The notes beneath the pieces were generated by a model. It was not told the origin of the DNA, searched no databases, and worked only from the letters and a program-made list of their open reading frames with translations. The translations under genes and the position numbers were made by a program. A DNA stretch of 8,629 nucleotides from JACCTH01 sp036556085 (lineage in GTDB: Bacteria; Actinomycetota; Acidimicrobiia; Spongiisociales; ZC4RG35): contig DATBKE010000072.1 of NCBI GenBank assembly GCA_036556085.1, positions 1 to 8,629 of the forward strand, in the 5' to 3' direction. Positions 6,347 to 8,629 of the stretch are shown piece after piece (position 1 is the stretch's first letter; every line of letters begins with the position of its first letter).

Positions 6347-7561
6347 TTAAAGGGGAGGGAGGCCCTCTACCTCGGGAGTCGAGTCGCCGGCGTCGACCTC
6401 GTCGCGACGGATGCCGAGAACAAAGAGGATGGCATCGAGATAGGGCACCGAAACGGCGCTGTGAGCCGCATCTCGCACGACGGGCTTAGCGTTGAAGGCA
6501 ATGCCGAGCCCGGCGGTGGCAAGCATGTCGAGGTCGTTGGCCCCATCCCCGATCGCCACCACTTGATCGAGGGCGATTGCCTCCCGACGGGCAATCTCGG
6601 TGAGGATCTCAGCCTTGCGAGCCCGGTCGACCGGAGCGCCGACGATGCGCCCCGTCAAGTGTTGGTCTTCAATCTCGAGTTCGTTGGCGTAGGCATGATC
6701 GAGACCTAGGTCAGTGGCCAGGCGATCGGTGAACCAGGTGAACCCACCCGAGACGATCCCGATCTTCATGCCCATCTTCTTCAACGTGCGGACGAAGGTG
6801 CGGGCGCCGGGGGTCAGCTGAATCCGTTCCGCCACTGACTCCAAAGCCGCGATAGGCAGGCCCTCCAACGCCGCCACCCGGGCGGTCAGGGCCTCGCTGA
6901 AATCGAGTTCGCCGGCCATCACCTGCCGGGTGATGGTGGCGACTTCTTCGGCTTGCCCGGCCTCGGCCGCCAACAGGTCGATGATCTCATCTTGGATCAG
7001 GGTCGAGTCGACATCCATCACCACCAGTCGTTTCGACCGGCGAGCAATGCCTTCGGCCTGCACCGCCACGTCTACTCCGAAGCCAGACGAGGTCTCGAGC
7101 AGCGCGGCTCGCATCGCCTTCTGGTCTCCCCCGCTCACCGCCAATTCGTAGCTGACCACCGGGTAGCGAGAGAGGCGCTCGATCGAATCGATGTTGCCGC
7201 CAGCCGAAGCAATCGCTTCTGCCACCGCACCGAATGCCTGTGGCGTGACCTTGGCGCCGATGACGCTGACCGCGAAGCGGCTAGGACTCGGAGCGGAGCT
7301 GTCGGTGACCGGCTCGAAGTCGGCTTCGAGTCCGCGTTCCCAGGCATAGAAGAGGACGTCGCGGACGGTGGACTGGTCGTCGGGCACCGAAACCAAGACG
7401 TTGAGGCTCAGGCGTGACCGGATCACCACCTGTTCGACGTCGTAGAGCTCACAGTCACCGGCGCTGAGCACGTCCATCAACCCGGCGGTGACACCGGGGG
7501 CATCGGGCCCGAATACCCGAACCAGGATGGTCGACCGACCTGGGTGCGACGCAGTCGTCAA
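6347..7561 (-). CDS. serB: Phosphoserine phosphatase, ACT-ACT-HAD architecture
   Basis: SerB dephosphorylates O-phosphoserine, the last step of serine synthesis. The 404-residue product has two N-terminal ACT-type regions (about 10-85 and 94-168), as in actinobacterial SerB2-like enzymes where they sense amino acids. A HAD domain runs from about 177. Visible HAD motifs are DVDST with nucleophile Asp183 and acid/base Asp185, SGG at 271-273, Lys316, and GDGAND at 338-343 for metal binding. The chosen start is TTG at 7559-7561, which overlaps the trmI stop as TTGA and gives the expected start just before the first ACT domain. The frame stays open further upstream, but that part is antiparallel-free overlap with trmI and repeat-derived, so I exclude it. 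The short tail after residue 386 (DEVDAGDSTPEVEG) is acidic and unassigned. Confidence 0.93.
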   Translation of the reverse strand: MTTASHPGRSTILVRVFGPDAPGVTAGLMDVLSAGDCELYDVEQVVIRSRLSLNVLVSVPDDQSTVRDVLFYAWERGLEADFEPVTDSSAPSPSRFAVSVIGAKVTPQAFGAVAEAIASAGGNIDSIERLSRYPVVSYELAVSGGDQKAMRAALLETSSGFGVDVAVQAEGIARRSKRLVVMDVDSTLIQDEIIDLLAAEAGQAEEVATITRQVMAGELDFSEALTARVAALEGLPIAALESVAERIQLTPGARTFVRTLKKMGMKIGIVSGGFTWFTDRLATDLGLDHAYANELEIEDQHLTGRIVGAPVDRARKAEILTEIARREAIALDQVVAIGDGANDLDMLATAGLGIAFNAKPVVRDAAHSAVSVPYLDAILFVLGIRRDEVDAGDSTPEVEGLPPL

Positions 7562-8454
7562 TCGATTCCCCCCTCCCCGCCTGCGGCGGTACTCCCCCCT
7601 TCGGGGGGAGAAACGGAATCGTCTCCTCCCCCAGCGAGCGAAGCGAGTGTCGGCGAAGGTGGCGCCGAAGCCGCCGGAGGGGGTGCGACACGATGTGCGA
7701 CTGTGATGAAGCCGGTGTGGCCGACCATGCGGTGGTCGGGGCGAACCGAGCGCCCTTCGACGGTCCAGGTCCGGTGCAAGGTCTCGAAGATCTCGAGCTG
7801 ACCGAACTGCCCGCTCGCTCGCAGCGCTTCGGCGAGCGTCTGCAATTGCGGAACCGTGGGCAGGTAGGCGCAGAAGATGGCGCCACCAGGAAGGTGAGCG
7901 GCGGCCGGCGCAACCGCGTGCCACGGCTCGGGCAGATCGAGTACCAGTCGATCGGCTGGCACCTCCGGGATCACGTCCTCGACTTCTCCGACCCGCAGCT
8001 CGAGATTGGGAGGAACCTCCCCCAGCCAACGCGAAATCGAGCGGCGAGCGATGACGGCGTGATCCTCGCGCCGCTCCACACTGACGACCTTGCCCCCGGG
8101 ACCGACGAACCGCAACAGAGCCAGGGTGAGAGCCCCCGAGCCAGTCCCCGCCTCGAGTACCGTCATCCCCGGGGCGATGTCGGCCTGGACGGCGATCGGG
8201 CCGACGTCCTTGGGATAGATCACCGTTGCCCCCCGCGGCATCTTGAGAATGAAGTCCGACAGCCGGGGGCGCATGACGAGAAGCATTCCTCCCCCGGTAG
8301 ATGTCACCCTCTGCCCCGGCTCCGATCCGATCAGGAGGTTGTGGTCGACGATGCCCTGGTGGTAATGAAACTGGTTGCCCGGCTGGAGGCGCACCAAGTA
8401 GCGGCGGCCCTTGCTATCGATCAGCAAGGCATTGTCATCCGCCTGGAAGGTCAC
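7558..8454 (-). CDS. trmI: tRNA (adenine(58)-N1)-methyltransferase TrmI
   Basis: This enzyme makes m1A58 in the T-loop of tRNAs using S-adenosylmethionine. The 298-residue product has the small N-terminal domain (IDSKGRRYLVRLQPG), the RPRLSDFILKMPRGATVIYPKD signature (62-83), the SAM motif VLEAGTGSG (99-107), the acidic loop SVERREDH (125-132), and the catalytic-region motif LDLPEPW (172-178). A C-terminal VRPDHRMVGHTGF follows. The GTG at 8452-8454 is chosen because the protein then begins VTFQADDNALLIDSKGR, as family members do; a GTG at 8529 would add a low-quality extension overlapping the small upstream ORF. No good Shine-Dalgarno is seen. The last 38 or so residues (about 258-295) are a Pro/Gly/Ser-rich tail encoded by a palindromic repeat element, so the domain proper ends near residue 257. 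Confidence 0.92.
   Translation of the reverse strand: MTFQADDNALLIDSKGRRYLVRLQPGNQFHYHQGIVDHNLLIGSEPGQRVTSTGGGMLLVMRPRLSDFILKMPRGATVIYPKDVGPIAVQADIAPGMTVLEAGTGSGALTLALLRFVGPGGKVVSVERREDHAVIARRSISRWLGEVPPNLELRVGEVEDVIPEVPADRLVLDLPEPWHAVAPAAAHLPGGAIFCAYLPTVPQLQTLAEALRASGQFGQLEIFETLHRTWTVEGRSVRPDHRMVGHTGFITVAHRVAPPPAASAPPSPTLASLAGGGDDSVSPPEGGSTAAGGEGGID
7569..7683. repeat. Palindrome-packed repeat element (REP/MITE-like) inside the 3' end of trmI
   Basis: This element of about 115 bp is bounded by inverted ends CCCCCTCC (7569-7576) and GGAGGGGG (7676-7683). Between them lie three perfect hairpins: CCGCC/GGCGG (7577-7581, 7585-7589), CTCCCCCC/GGGGGGAG with a three-base loop (7592-7599, 7603-7610), and CGGCG/CGCCG (7651-7655, 7663-7667). 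A direct repeat GCGAG-CGAA-GCGAG lies at 7634-7647. The base pattern differs from the surrounding coding sequence and resembles small palindromic elements seen scattered at gene ends in many GC-rich genomes. It carries no protein gene of its own, but it is read in frame as the TrmI tail and ends just before the serB start. Whether it is mobile or repeated elsewhere cannot be seen from this window. Confidence 0.6.
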
Positions 8455-8476
8455 GTGGACTGCCGAAAGGCGACGG

Positions 8477-8575
8477 TCACCGGAAGAAGAGGCTGAGAGC
8501 GGTGGCGATGGCCCCCAGCACCAGGGCACCTACCAGCACCCACGCCACCCATTGCATTGTCTTCTGGTTACGCAT
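8477..8575 (-). CDS. Possible 32-residue single-pass membrane miniprotein
   Basis: A short ORF begins ATG at 8573-8575 and ends TGA at 8477-8479. The product starts MRNQKTMQWVAW, a positively charged N-terminus, followed by an uninterrupted hydrophobic helix of about 21 residues (8-28) and a short LFFR end, so an N-in single-pass membrane protein is predicted. It lies 22 bases upstream of trmI on the same strand and probably shares its transcript. The Shine-Dalgarno is weak. An in-frame ATG at 8618-8620 would add 15 residues (MPTLYFAFRDLSI...), and the frame stays open to the window edge. The layout is like Firmicutes Prli42-type miniproteins, but I do not claim homology. Confidence 0.5.
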   Translation of the reverse strand: MRNQKTMQWVAWVLVGALVLGAIATALSLFFR

Positions 8576-8629
8576 AATTGACAGATCTCGGAACGCGAAG
8601 GCAAAGTAAAGGGTAGGCATGGACCCCTT

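Noticed and set aside
7562..7690. CRISPR-like or tandem repeat array
   Set aside because: The structure is made of different hairpins, not regularly spaced identical repeats with spacers.
6347..8029. A 560-residue open frame covering serB and extending far into trmI
   Set aside because: The first 155 or so codons lie in another frame of trmI and the repeat element and encode Arg/Ser-rich sequence without domain character. SerB homology begins just after the TTG at 7561.
7558..8529. Longer trmI start at the GTG ending at 8529
   Set aside because: The extra 25 residues (PWCWGPSPPLSASSSGDRR...) are unlike TrmI N-termini and overlap the miniprotein ORF; the GTG at 8454 gives the family-like start.

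Overview
The window is GC-rich and carries a nearly complete Pup-proteasome gene cluster on the minus strand. The reading order, right to left, is a tiny membrane-protein ORF, trmI, serB, arc (mpa), dop, pup, prcB, prcA and an EamA-family transporter gene. An arc-dop-pup-prcB-prcA order with trmI nearby is typical of Actinobacteria. The GC content, the Pup ending in Gly-Gly-Glu and a serB between trmI and arc point to an actinobacterium. I lean towards a deep-branching class such as Acidimicrobiia rather than a mycobacterium, but that placement is inference.

Layout. Positions 2-388 (+) hold the 3' end of an unrecognised gene cut by the window edge. It converges on the transporter gene (449-1336, -), with a GC-rich hairpin between them. 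Positions 1337-6160 (-) are the proteasome block: prcA, prcB, pup, dop and arc, joined by overlaps of 1-4 bases or a 3-base gap. Positions 6161-6346 are the only real intergenic space. They contain a good -10 box and Shine-Dalgarno for arc, an inverted repeat just upstream, and GC-rich hairpins after serB. Positions 6347-8454 (-) hold serB and trmI, which overlap by four bases. A palindrome-packed repeat element of about 115 bp lies inside the last codons of trmI. Positions 8477-8575 (-) encode a possible 32-residue single-pass membrane protein. No gene-free stretch exceeds 300 bases, and I see no rRNA, tRNA, CRISPR array or transposase gene.

How the genes work together. Pup is a small disordered tag attached to lysines of target proteins by the ligase PafA, which is not in this window. 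The ARC/Mpa ATPase binds pupylated proteins through its N-terminal coiled coil. It unfolds them and docks on the 20S core (PrcA/PrcB) through its C-terminal GQYL tail. Dop removes Pup. Because this Pup is already encoded with a C-terminal Glu, the deamidation that Dop performs on GGQ-type Pups should not be needed. trmI (tRNA m1A58 methyltransferase) and serB (phosphoserine phosphatase) are housekeeping neighbours.

The main system is a known one. The less ordinary points are the repeat element extending TrmI, the GGE Pup with a shorter-looking Dop loop, the transporter gene abutting prcA where pafA might be expected, the unlisted miniprotein ORF, and the inverted repeat in the arc promoter region.
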